Shown here piece after piece: positions 20,006 through 28,411 of a stretch of 61,859 bases of DNA. Location of the stretch: positions 1 through 61,859 of the forward strand of contig NW_026570523.1 in assembly GCF_019649055.1 (NCBI RefSeq). The letters run 5' to 3'. Origin of the DNA: Paramacrobiotus metropolitanus. Taxonomy: Eukaryota > Tardigrada > Eutardigrada > Parachela > Macrobiotidae. Every line of letters begins with the position of its first letter. Within the stretch, counting starts at the first letter, position 1. The position numbers and the translations under genes are program-made. Below the pieces are notes generated by a model that was not told the DNA's origin, searched no databases, and saw only the letters and a program-made list of their open reading frames with translations.

Positions 20006-20382
20006 TGACACAGAAGCAGGGAGCAAAAATGGGAGCAAACATCTCTCCTTTATTGTGCAACAATAAAGCAACCAACAAAAACCAACAGAAAACCAATGCG
20101 GAAAAGCTGCGGAAAGTGGCTGCCAGCGAGCTCGGTGTAATCGTGATAATGCCGCGGCATGCTGCAGCTGCATCACAGCTGGTACCGCAAAGCATGGAAT
20201 CGCTCGTAAGCGCTGGGCCACACCTCCAAAGCGCATAGCGAACGCTGATTGGTCAGCGTAGACAAAGTATACGCTGACGTTATCAGCGTATATGAGCGGC
20301 ACGAATGGCGCGGCCATAAGCGTGCGGGCGACAGGGCAAGCCACAAGAGGTGTCTACCGCCTCGAGTGAGCGGTCTCTGACA
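20006..20382 (-). repeat. Element 1 5' LTR
   Basis: 377 bases with TG...CA ends, including the 240-base segment 20131-20370 missing from the 3' LTR. On the minus strand this segment has a CCAAT box (gaCCAATcagcg). It also has two CGCTGA/TCAGCG hairpins, one a perfect 10 bp palindrome pair TATACGCTGA...TCAGCGTATA (20267-20291). This is consistent with a U3 promoter region. Confidence 0.65.
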
Positions 20383-20460
20383 ACACTCATATTTATCCGG
20401 AACTACTTAGCGATTACGAGTGTGCAACAAAATATCATCTTTTGTTATCTTTCTGATATG

Positions 20461-21841
20461 ACACCGACGAGAAAACGGAGATTTCTTAAGCTGTGTGACA
20501 AAAGAATTATCAGGCTGAAGGCTGAGGATCTAATCACTGATGCGGCGGAAGATCGTTTTCTGGAGATCGACATTAATGACAGCGAAACTGATTCAGATGT
20601 GCTGGTGTCAGAAAAAGATGATGCGGTTTTTCTTTTGAAATTTAAAATATGCTTGGAAAGCCGTCGTTACTTAAGCCGACAAAGAATTCCTAAAAGCAGA
20701 TTTTTTCCTTGAGCGGACTTTGCCTGCTTTGGACGATGACAACCTGCGCCAGAAATTGCGGATGTCCAGAGATGCGTTTTTAAGAATTGAGTCGTTAATC
20801 GAAAGTCATCCCTTGTTTACCTCAGCGACTGAGAAACCACAGGCCAGTCCACAAGAACAGCTAATTGTTGCCCTTCATCGCTTTGGCACTTTTGGAAATG
20901 CTGCATCAAAAGGTATGGTGTCAAGAAAATTCGGAATCAGCTCTGGGACAGCACTATTGTATACTCGGCGCGTGATCTGTGCTTTATTGTCACTGGAGAA
21001 AGACGTAGTGAAGTGGTCGACAGGAGCAGCAAAGCGAGAAATCAAGCATGCCATAAAGGAGCAATACGATTTTCCCCACTGCATCGGTTTTGGAGATGGG
21101 TTTCACGTTATTTTAGAAAATAAGCCAGCTTTTCATGGTGACGATTATTTTACGAGAAAGCGGCGGTACGCACTGAACACATTTGCAGTATGTGACGCCT
21201 CTCGTCGATTTATTTTGGCTAACTGCGGATTTCCCGGATCGGTGCACGATAACAGAGTTTTCAGAGAATCAGACATGGGAAAGCATCCTGAACGTTTTTT
21301 TATTGGAGACGAATACATTTTAGTTGACAGCGCTTATGGATGCAAGCCTTATATAATTCCGGTGTACAAAAAACAGCTGGTGTAGGTGCCGTCCTGTGGA
21401 GTCAACCAGAAATGTACAACTATCTACATGCGTGCGCGCGCGGCAATATTGAACAAGCGATCGGTATGTTAAAGGGGCGTTTTCAAAGTTTACAAGGAAT
21501 AAGAACTTTAATGACGAAGAAGCTGGACGACACCAGAGCGGTATTGTGGCAATATTGAACAAGCGATCGGTATGTTAAAGGGGCGTTTCCAAAGTTTACG
21601 AGGAATAAGAACTTTAATGACGAAGAAGCTGGACGACACCAGAGCGGTATTGTGGACTCGCGCATGTATTATTCTACACAATTTGTTGCTGGAAGACTAC
21701 TATGACCCGCTATGGAACGAAGAAGAAGACGATGGCAGTGATGAAGAAGAAAATGCAGATGCTGTTGGAATTAATATCGATATGGACGATACACAGGCTG
21801 GAAAAGAGAAGCGAGATTTTATCAAAATTATGTTTTACTAG
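20461..21841 (+). pseudogene. PIF/Harbinger DDE transposase, multiply frameshifted
   Basis: The N-terminal region (20461-20690) enters a new frame at about 20695, where FFLERTLPAL leads into RMSRDAFLRIESLIESHP, the usual Harbinger N-terminal motif. The helix-turn-helix region is KGMVSRKFGISSGTALLYTR. Catalytic motifs: GFGDGFHV (first Asp), GFPGSVHDNRVFRESDMG, and ILVDSAYGCKPY (second Asp). The frame is lost at 21385 and continues as NYLHACARGNIEQAIGMLKG, where Glu is the third catalytic residue candidate. A 106 bp tandem duplication (21442-21655) then shifts frame again before ACIILHNLLLEDYYD and an acidic tail. Such transposases cut and paste with a Myb-like partner, encoded convergently here. 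Clearly inactive. Confidence 0.85.
21442..21655 (+). repeat. 106 bp tandem duplication inside transposase
   Basis: The unit starting ggcaatattgaacaagcg at 21442 recurs at 21548 with only a few differences. 106 is not a multiple of three, so the duplication breaks the reading frame just after the catalytic-Glu region. Confidence 0.85.
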
Positions 21842-22202
21842 CTCGATCGTTACATAATTAAAAGAATGCGATTATTATTCTTGTGAGAATCTGACCAAAC
21901 TATACAAAAAACGCAACAGTAAATTACAGTAGCAGTGCTGGCCATCACATTCATAGAAAGTCAGGCTCATAATACAAATGTCCGCATAAAACTAAGCAAA
22001 ACGCGACATCTAGTAGATTCAGGGTTAGTCTCAAATTCTGAATCTAGCTCTGGTACGGTTGCTCAACGGCACGAGGTGGCTGTAGGCAGTGGCTACGCCT
22101 ACGACACGGTACGCAAAGCCACCTCGCGAGGTGAAGTGATTAAACCGCAGCTACATTTATTGCGTATCTAAAACCCACTACTGCATTACATTAACTCTTT
22201 TT

Positions 22203-23892
22203 CTAATTATTTTGGCCCGCTTTGGCGCGCATCATTTGAAGTTCCAGTTCCTTACGTCGGTTTTCCGCTTCAAGTCTGCGTACGGCAAGTTCCTCCTTCT
22301 GATATTCAGCTTGCCTTTCGTTTTGCTCTTTTCGTATTTGTAGGTCAGCTTGTTGAATTTCTAACTGCCGCAGCTGCTGCTCCTTTTGCATGTTCATTTG
22401 TTCCTCTTGCAGTGCGAGCTGACGATATTCGATTTAATTCCGCAATTTGTTTTTCTCTTCGTGAATCTGTTGCGCTTTCTCAAAACGTGCCGTTTTTTTC
22501 GCATCTAATTCAGCTAAGACTTGAATCGGATCTCTTTGCTTTTGTCTGGTCTTTTTGCTCTGCTTAAGATCCACTTTTTGGCGTTTTGCAACACTTTTCT
22601 CTAAACTAGTGACGTCATCACTATCGTCCGAAAGCACTTCGCCATCAAGTCTGCGGTCTTTCTAGGCGCGAGAAACACCACCGCGTTGATCGTTGATAAG
22701 CTGTATTTCATCTTCCGTGAGACCGAACACAGTTCCAGGCAGCGGCTGTTCGACTTCATTGGCCGGGAGCTGGTGCTCGCCCTCGTCGTCTTCAGCAACC
22801 GCAACTTCGCCGTTTTCCGGAAACATGATTTGAACAGCATTGTCCACGGTTCGGAGGTGTTGCCCACGTACGGTGGTACATTGCCTGACCTTTCACAAAA
22901 TACGGGGTCGAGTTCATCCCAGAATTTGCACGTATGCAATATTCGCTCTGTAAGATCACTACATCGTTATTACGGAAAAGGCGATAACAGATATTAAATT
23001 TTAAAATAAAATAAGAAAGTTGAATTTTTCGGTTTTTAAAAAATAAAATAATTATATAGAAGTATTCCAGGTATTTTTAGTTTAGAACTTTAGCGATTGT
23101 TTATTCTTGCCTCAGTTTTTTTATAACTATGAGAAAGTGAGCTCCTTCAAATTTTACGAAGTCAGTTAAAATTCATGTTAATTAAACATTTTATACCTTT
23201 GATTTTAAAGACCTTCATTTTGCCGTCGCGATCCAGCTTTTGTCGTAGTCATCGCCTTCACCCGTCTGATCCAGAATAAGATTAGCTTCTCTCCATCCAT
23301 TTTCTAACGCTGTTATCTTGTTTTTTACTACCTGCCATGTGCGATCATCTACCCCATTCAGCTGAAGAAATTCGACGATTTCCTTGCATATATCAACTTT
23401 AGATTTTCCTTTAATCTGGCCATCTTTGTTTTCGTTGGCGCACTTGTATGTTAAATAGTTCCCGGGAGTGACAAGCCACTCCACTACGAGCTTCTCCGGC
23501 AAGCCATTCCAGCTACGGCGTTCTCGCTTCTGGCGCGTAGCTTTAGTTTTGGCTACATCTGCCTGATCTTGAGTTGGCAGCGGGTCTCCTTTAGCCACTT
23601 TTGGTTTTATGGGTCGTCGCTTCTTCTTCGAGGAGATGGCCTCTTCGGAGATTTCATAATGGCACAGCACGTGATCAAAACATAACAACCTACAGCGCTT
23701 GGGCTCAGCAATGCGTTCTCGATATGTTGATATAAATACAAAACATAATTGTCGTAAAAGCACAACAACTTTTAAGGAGAAATCAGTGTATGCCAAGCCA
23801 ACACCTAAAATTCTTCTGAAATTCAATAAATTTTGTTGATCGGTGCGCGTAAGTAGTTTGGGTAATGGTTGCGCTTCGACGTCGAAGCGCAA
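22203..23892 (-). pseudogene. Harbinger-associated Myb/trihelix-like DNA-binding protein
   Basis: Minus-strand, convergent with the transposase. Exon 1 (upstream start uncertain; open from 23892 to 23215) has a Lys/Arg stretch, then a trihelix/Myb-like domain: SWNGLPEKLVVEWLVTPGNY, then KSKVDICKEIVEFLQLNG and KNKITALENGWREANLILDQ with TGEG. An intron acceptor (ttacag) at 22948 leads into exon 2 (ILHTCKFWDELDPVFCERS). Exon 2 then passes through a frameshift and stops to an acidic/Lys-rich part and a long coiled coil rich in Gln/Glu/Arg (22637-22203). In Harbinger systems the Myb-like protein brings the transposase to the terminal repeats. Frame damage near 22830, 22660 and 22434 makes it a pseudogene. 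Confidence 0.7.
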
Positions 23893-23989
23893 CGCTTACG
23901 CAGACAAGTAACCTGAAAACCCATCCCAGATTTTGTGATTACGAATCAGAATGTTTTCTTGTTTACGCGCTGTTACGTCACATTTTTAA

Positions 23990-24050
23990 CGCGTTTGCCC
24001 GTTACCCTTCGCGCAACGGTTACCCTAATGTAATTGACCTCCACCATTAT
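23990..24050 (-). repeat. Harbinger right terminal inverted repeat
   Basis: Reverse complement reads AATGGTGGAGGTCAATTAC followed by attagggtaacc and gcgcgaagggtaacggg. It is the partner of 5863-5920. It abuts the 3' side of the Myb-like gene and is followed by a piggyBac-like end. Confidence 0.75.
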
Positions 24051-24052
24051 TA

Positions 24053-24159
24053 AGGAATAGCCGCAGCAAATATCCTGTTTTTGTTATTGTAACGCTTGGT
24101 ATCGTCTGTTGTTGGATGCTCTTGGGTCACCAAGACCCACTCCGGTTCTATAGGGTTAA
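24053..24159 (+). mobile_element. piggyBac-like terminus
   Basis: Ends CTATAGGG followed by TTAA at 24156-24159, the piggyBac terminal pattern and target site. A subterminal palindrome TGGGTC-accaa-GACCCA lies at 24123-24139. A similar palindrome TTGGGTC-acccc-GACCCAA lies near 5790, just outside the other Harbinger end. The Harbinger may therefore have inserted into a small piggyBac-type MITE. Confidence 0.45.
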
Positions 24160-24160
24160 A

Positions 24161-24640
24161 AGGGTGATAGCAGGAATGTCAAGCCCATTGGGATCAACAA
24201 GTCATCGGATCAGCCAGTATATTAACGCTATCTATAATGAAGGAAAGGGCATGATAAAGGAATTTGACAATGCAAGCGCAAAATCATTGCCGAAGATGAT
24301 TAAGGCGGGAAAAGCGCGAACAACGAACGCACATACGGGAGTTCCAATCAGATATGCCACACTAAACCTAATACCACCGGAAAAACAGGATCACCGTCAC
24401 ATGTCCAGTGACGACACGGAAAAAGTTGAAGTTCCTATATCGGAAGATCCTGAGACTCCCTTGCTAAGAGTAATTAAACAATAGACGGCTGAAATGAAAG
24501 CTGCCCGGGACAAGGCGCAAACTAAAACGCAGATTAAGAAAAAGAAAGGACCGATGGATTTGGACTCGGAAGACAGCGAAGATGAAGCTGCAACACCGAC
24601 GCCTCCCACACCAACGATAGAAAAACGAACAATCTAAAGG
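24161..24640 (+). pseudogene. Element 2 homologue of the large winged-helix protein (N part)
   Basis: The frame entering from 24116 gives ISQYINAIYNEGKGM, KAGKARTTNAHTGVPIRYAT and NLIPPEKQDHRHMSSD. These align with IAKTINALYYQGTMD, RDGVLETTNAYRAEPLRFAV and GFIPQKTQRGLYVSHD of element 1. After an in-frame TAG (24482) a Lys-rich stretch (KTQIKKKKG) and acidic DLDSEDSEDEA follow, mirroring the basic-plus-acidic linker of element 1. A TAA closes the frame near 24636. From there to 24943 sense shifts to another frame (PLKEAIPTGKPKGRK). Function unknown; the conserved order supports a real protein in the ancestor. Confidence 0.55.
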
Positions 24641-24942
24641 CCAAGAGAGTTCTGCAACTGCTGAAAAGCCGAAAGGTAACGAGACCTCGGAAAAATGTGA
24701 AAAAAGGAAGGTCATCCTCCCAACGGTTGAAGCAGCAGGACTGGCAGTGGCAGCTTCAGCTGTTTCGCGACAGGTTTATCGAAAACCGCTGTTCACACCG
24801 TTGAAGGAAGCAATTCCGACCGGGAAACCGAAAGGTCGAAAGACTTTTCCACAGACAGCGAAGTTTGATGAACCAAAATTAGCTCAGTCATCGTCAGGAT
24901 CTTTAGCGAAATGGTTATGGATGACTTACAGAAACCCTGGAG

Positions 24943-25515
24943 ATGGACTCGACGGACTCGGATCCCATCCAGAAACCGACAGATACCGAAAAGCAAAAGG
25001 ATGTACCAGATTATATGCTCGGATTACCATTGAATGACACTAATCCATCGTGGAGAGAAATTAAGCAGACTTTGGAAGCTCAACCGGAACGTTGCATGCT
25101 TCTTAGCGAGATAAAAAATCTGATTTTCAACAATACGAAGGAAAAAACGTCAAGAACAATGCAGGATCGGATTATCACACGGTACAACGACAACAACAGG
25201 TTCACCTATTACTGGCCTGCACCGGTCCAAACCCCATGACTAAAGATGGATTTAGCGTCGTGGAAAACAGCCATTACCAACGCAGCAATACCTGGCATCG
25301 GCGGAACGAACGGAGTGTCATGGGATGGCCTTTCGAATTATATGGCAGTTCAGTACGAGTTGGGAGAACTGAACATCAAAAAAGATAGAGAATGGATCAA
25401 AAATGCCGTCGAAAGTTTGATGGAAGATGACGCACTCGAAATTAAAAACGACGGACAGATCGATTTCAAGCCATATGATCCATTAGCGGATACGACAGAG
25501 AAAGCGAAAGAGTAA
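24943..25515 (+). pseudogene. Element 2 two winged-helix-like modules
   Basis: The first module (24943-25239) has NPSWREIKQTLEAQPERCML, LSEIKNLIF and QDRIITRYNDNNRFTYYWP, aligning to WSYVKAALEAL, the SKVSQYIQ helix and the wing NGKIFYTFP of element 1. After an in-frame TGA (25237) the second (25246-25515) has LASWKTAITNAAIPGIGGTN, WDGLSNYMAVQYELG and WIKNAVESLMEDDALEI. It matches the 161-residue ORF of element 1. In this copy both modules share one frame, which supports the view that the element 1 ORFs 10927-12753 and 10524-11009 were one protein. Confidence 0.55.
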
Positions 25516-25832
25516 AAGAGACGCATGTAGCATGCAGTGAGTAACGAACCACTGCATACTACGGGAAACTGAATCAATTTATTTTAGCGAAAGTGAAAAG
25601 CCTTACGAAAACGTTAACAGTGAAAGGTCAACCTAACTCAGCGAAAGTGCTAAATACGAAAGGTCACCGTATTACTAATAGGCGAATGAGCTTGGTAATA
25701 GTAACGTGGGAAGGTCACCACCCTACAATAATGAGCAAGGTCACAGGGGTTAGGAAAGTCTCAGCTCAGTACGGGAAGAGCCTAATTAGGCGTAAACGGG
25801 TAAGAATGGAATGGCCATGATGGAACGTTACT
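25516..25832 (+). other. Spacer between element 2 ORFs
   Basis: No ORF. AAGGTCA occurs near 25624, 25663, 25712 and 25739 and once more at 25882. The corresponding spacer in element 1 (10421-10523) is only about 100 bases and lacks the motif. Confidence 0.4.
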
Positions 25833-26510
25833 ATGACAGAGTTGTTTTTGAATTACAGATCAAAGTGGACAATGGCTGGAAAAGGTCACGCGGATAACCC
25901 AGGAACGGCATCAGATGTTAACGAGTTTACGGGCTATAATCCGAAATGTCTGGACTGTAGGAGGAACAATATTAGAAAGAACGGCGGATACCCGTGTTGG
26001 GCATGTGCCACTAAACTTAAGAACGCTTACTGGATCGTGACACAAGAAGCTATCCGTGGAAATATGGACATTTTCCGGACACCGATTACTAGAACACATT
26101 ATCCCAACGTATTTGTACCCGATAAGATGTTGATCGAAGACTGATACAGACAGGCAATAAAGGATCAAGCGCCTGGCTGGGAAGAGACAATGGAACCACC
26201 AAGGTATTATCAAACGGATCAGTACCGGAAGCAGTTCGAAGAAGATAAAGAACGATTGCGTGTTCAGAAAGCTCAGAAAGACCTCGAAGCACAAATGGTA
26301 GCCGACCGTGAAAGCGCAGAAGAACGAGCAGCGCGCGAACACAGAGACCAGTTGGCAAAACAAGGGAAACAGCCATTACCGGTATGGACACTGAACGAGG
26401 ACGAGGCAAACGTCAGAGTGCAATCTCTTCGTCAAATTGATGCGTTGATGGAGGATCCGACCGCCATCCGGGGAGATTTATTCGAAATTTTCCTGCGAGC
26501 AAAGACGTGA
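25833..26510 (+). pseudogene. Element 2 Cys-rich protein
   Basis: One frame interrupted by TGA at 26142. It contains YNPKCLDCRRNNIRKNGGYP, CWACATKLKNAYW, EAIRGNMDIFRTPI, then after the stop QAPGW and a long charged helix (YRKQFEEDKERLRVQKAQKD). The counterpart 9839-10420 of element 1 shows the same series, including the QPGW and charged-helix end. CX2C plus CX2C could bind zinc. The second half adds VWTLNEDEANVRVQSLRQID, perhaps corresponding to the helical 8434-9288 segment, but I am less sure of that. Confidence 0.6.
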
Positions 26511-26546
26511 CTTGAACGAGGAGAGGCGCCGACACCGTTAACCAAG

Positions 26547-26969
26547 ATGATGATAGAGAAGATGACTGAAGAAGTACGAAAATCCCGTCAAACTGAACAA
26601 GGCCTGATAAAAACGTTCCGAGGTTTCAAATGCGACACGGAGTTTACGCGACCTCGATCACCACCAAGAACCGAAAGGTCACGGGAATATTCACACGAAA
26701 GGAATCATGACCGTCGCAGTGAAAGGTCACGGGAATATTTTCGTGAAAGGACGCGTGATTACCGCAATGCAAGATTACGAGAACATTCGCATGATCGCGA
26801 ATACCGTGGCGGAAGATCGTGGGAACGCTTTGGTGATAAAGTATCCGAAACCAGCATTCAACGGAAGATGAGTACGGCGAAAATTTTGGCAGCAAAGAAC
26901 GCGAAGAAAAACGTCGTGAAGGAGCGCGCAAAACGGAACCTGAAAAGGAGGTTCATCAGGAACCGCTAG
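26547..26969 (+). pseudogene. Element 2 Arg/Ser/Glu-rich basic segment
   Basis: In frame with the preceding ORF after a TGA at 26508. Contains repeated SREYxxERxxDxR blocks (TERSREYSHERNHDRRSERS and similar) and ends in a Lys/Arg tail (KNVVKERAKRNLKRRFIRN). RS/RE-type low complexity often binds RNA or splicing factors; that is inference. No counterpart is obvious in element 1. Coding signal fades by about 27000. Confidence 0.4.
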
Positions 26970-27360
26970 GAGTCGCATTCTGTATCCGTAATGTCAGAGG
27001 AATTGTACCCGAGCGACAACGAGACAGGAGACGCGAGGGCTCGGATACATCGAATCGGAGTATAAACCCATACGACAAATCCTGGCAGGAAGACGCTCGA
27101 TATTATGCCGGTTTCGAATCAAATAAAAGGGCTCAGCGGAAACATTCGCCCCCGAAATATCAGCGGATGCATTTGACGGTCCATGTAGTTAGCATAACGC
27201 GCCAGAAGAGAAATTTCTACAGTTAGTTTCTCAGTTGGCGGAAAAATACGCAGTAGTCGATAGTGAGGATAGCTCCACTATCGCCTTTGTTGCGGATCTA
27301 ACCCTGGTGTTGGATGAATGTTCCAAATGAGATCCCGGGTGGTTCTACGCACTGAACCCC

Positions 27361-27949
27361 CGTGGAAGTCAAAAAAACTCTAATCCAAACCAAAGATGGT
27401 GTCTACCGCCGTAAGTGTCAGTCGCGTGGAACACCCTTATCTTCAGCGTTTGCTGAACAGTACAAAGGGCTAAAAAATGCTGTGCGTAAATCTATTGCCC
27501 AGTCCAAACGAAAATATTTTATTGAGAACAAACGACATGGGAAAAAGGTCTGGCAGAAGTTAAACTGACTTCTTAGGAAGTCTAAAAACCACACTTGAGA
27601 AACACTAGACCCTGAGTCTCAGAACTGACACTTTGTTACACAAAGCCTACACGGAAACGACCATACTGACCCTACGACGCCACATGTGGAAGGTTGTACT
27701 AATGAAGTGTTCTCTAGTTTCGAACCTGTGTCGTGTAACGTTGTCTCGTCTATTCTCCGCCAGATTGCTGTCAAAAAGAAAAGTACCGGACCAAACGGGT
27801 TGCCCCACCAATTGATACCACTGATGGTGCCACTGATTTCCAAACCATTAACAGAAATGGTCAATTGTCATTGGCGCCTGACATTTATCCGGAGATTTCC
27901 GGCCGATTTCCTTGCTGATCAATTTGTCCAAGGTGTTTGAAAAAGCTCA
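27361..27949 (+). pseudogene. LINE ORF2 fragment 1 (pre-RT and RT start)
   Basis: Contains EQYKGLKNAVRKSIAQSKRK, the basic region before RT, then after stops CNVVSSILRQIAVKKKSTGP with NGLPHQL (RT motif 0/1 region). A frame change follows before DFRPISLLINLSKVFEK. It ends in VFEK at the insertion point of the next element. Several stops and a deletion near 27890 are present. Confidence 0.7.
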
Positions 27950-28120
27950 AGGCTCGGGGCAACTGTTTTCGTTTTTAATGGAATTTTGCTTAGTGGAAAT
28001 GGATATTTAAAAAAAATATAATTTATTTTCAAATAATAATATTTTTTAAATAAAGCGTTTTTTATCGTCAGTTTATATTTGTTGGTTTTTGTTAACTTCT
28101 GGTTACGTATTTATCACAAT

Positions 28121-28411
28121 TCAAATAAACTATATTCAAAAAATAAATTCTTAATTTTCTATACTTGAGAACTTCTGGGTAGTTTTTCGGTGACAGTGTG
28201 ACAGCTCCTCCCACCTGTATGACGTCAATCAACAAATAAATTGTATTCAAAAATAATTTTTAATTTTCTATACTTGAGAACTTCTGGGTAGTTTTTCGGT
28301 GACAGTGTGACAGCTCCTCCCACCTGTATGACGTCAATCAACAAATAAATTGTGTTTAAAAATTAATTTTTAAATTAATTAATTTTTGATTTTCGGTGAC
28401 AGTGTGACAGC
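28121..28411. repeat. About 110 bp tandem repeat, 2.6 copies
   Basis: Unit contains tacttgagaacttctgggta, gtttttcggtgacagtgtga, cagctcctcccacctg and tatgacgtcaatcaacaaat. Copies start near 28121 and 28231; a shortened third starts near 28340 and ends at gacagtgtgacagc. Each full copy holds a TGACGTCA (CRE-type) palindrome. Confidence 0.8.

Larger units (their letters stand above)
5946..20382 (-). mobile_element. Element 1: 14.4 kb Ty3/gypsy-like LTR element with a downstream gene module
   Basis: The element reads on the minus strand from a 5' LTR (20382-20006) to a 3' LTR (6088-5952). Both LTRs have TG...CA ends. A primer-binding site matching the 3' end of initiator tRNA-Met lies nine bases inside the 5' LTR. 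Order: leader, degenerate ORF, coiled-coil ORF, RT, RNase H, integrase with a basic tail, Gly/Tyr/Pro-rich ORF, large winged-helix-like ORF, second winged-helix ORF, Cys-rich ORF, helical ORF, then a 2.3 kb repetitive 3' noncoding domain. No CCHC gag or aspartic protease was found. The LTRs differ at roughly five positions over 125 aligned bases, so the insertion is not recent. It sits inside a Harbinger transposon. Target duplication is not obvious. Confidence 0.75.
5863..24050. mobile_element. PIF/Harbinger transposon split by an LTR element
   Basis: Inverted terminal repeats at 5863-5920 and 23990-24050 enclose a Harbinger transposase (20461-21841, +) and its Myb-like partner gene (22203-23892, -). 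A 14.4 kb LTR element occupies 5946-20382. Without it the transposon would be about 3.75 kb, a normal Harbinger size. A TAA trinucleotide beside each end is compatible with the family's 3 bp target duplication. Both genes are broken. Confidence 0.75.
24160..27300 (+). mobile_element. Element 2: second copy of the element 1 gene module, pol absent
   Basis: Plus-strand pieces match element 1 proteins in the same order: helical/winged-helix part with acidic linker (24161-24640), two winged-helix modules (24943-25515), Cys-rich protein (25833-26510), then a basic Arg-rich segment (26547-26969). The copy starts immediately after the piggyBac-like end, so the pol half is missing. Amino-acid divergence from element 1 is high, so it is a different family member. 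Most internal stops keep frame (TAG 24482, TGA 25237, TGA 26142, TGA 26508). Its 3' noncoding domain is probably at 44118-45230, displaced by a LINE. Confidence 0.65.
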
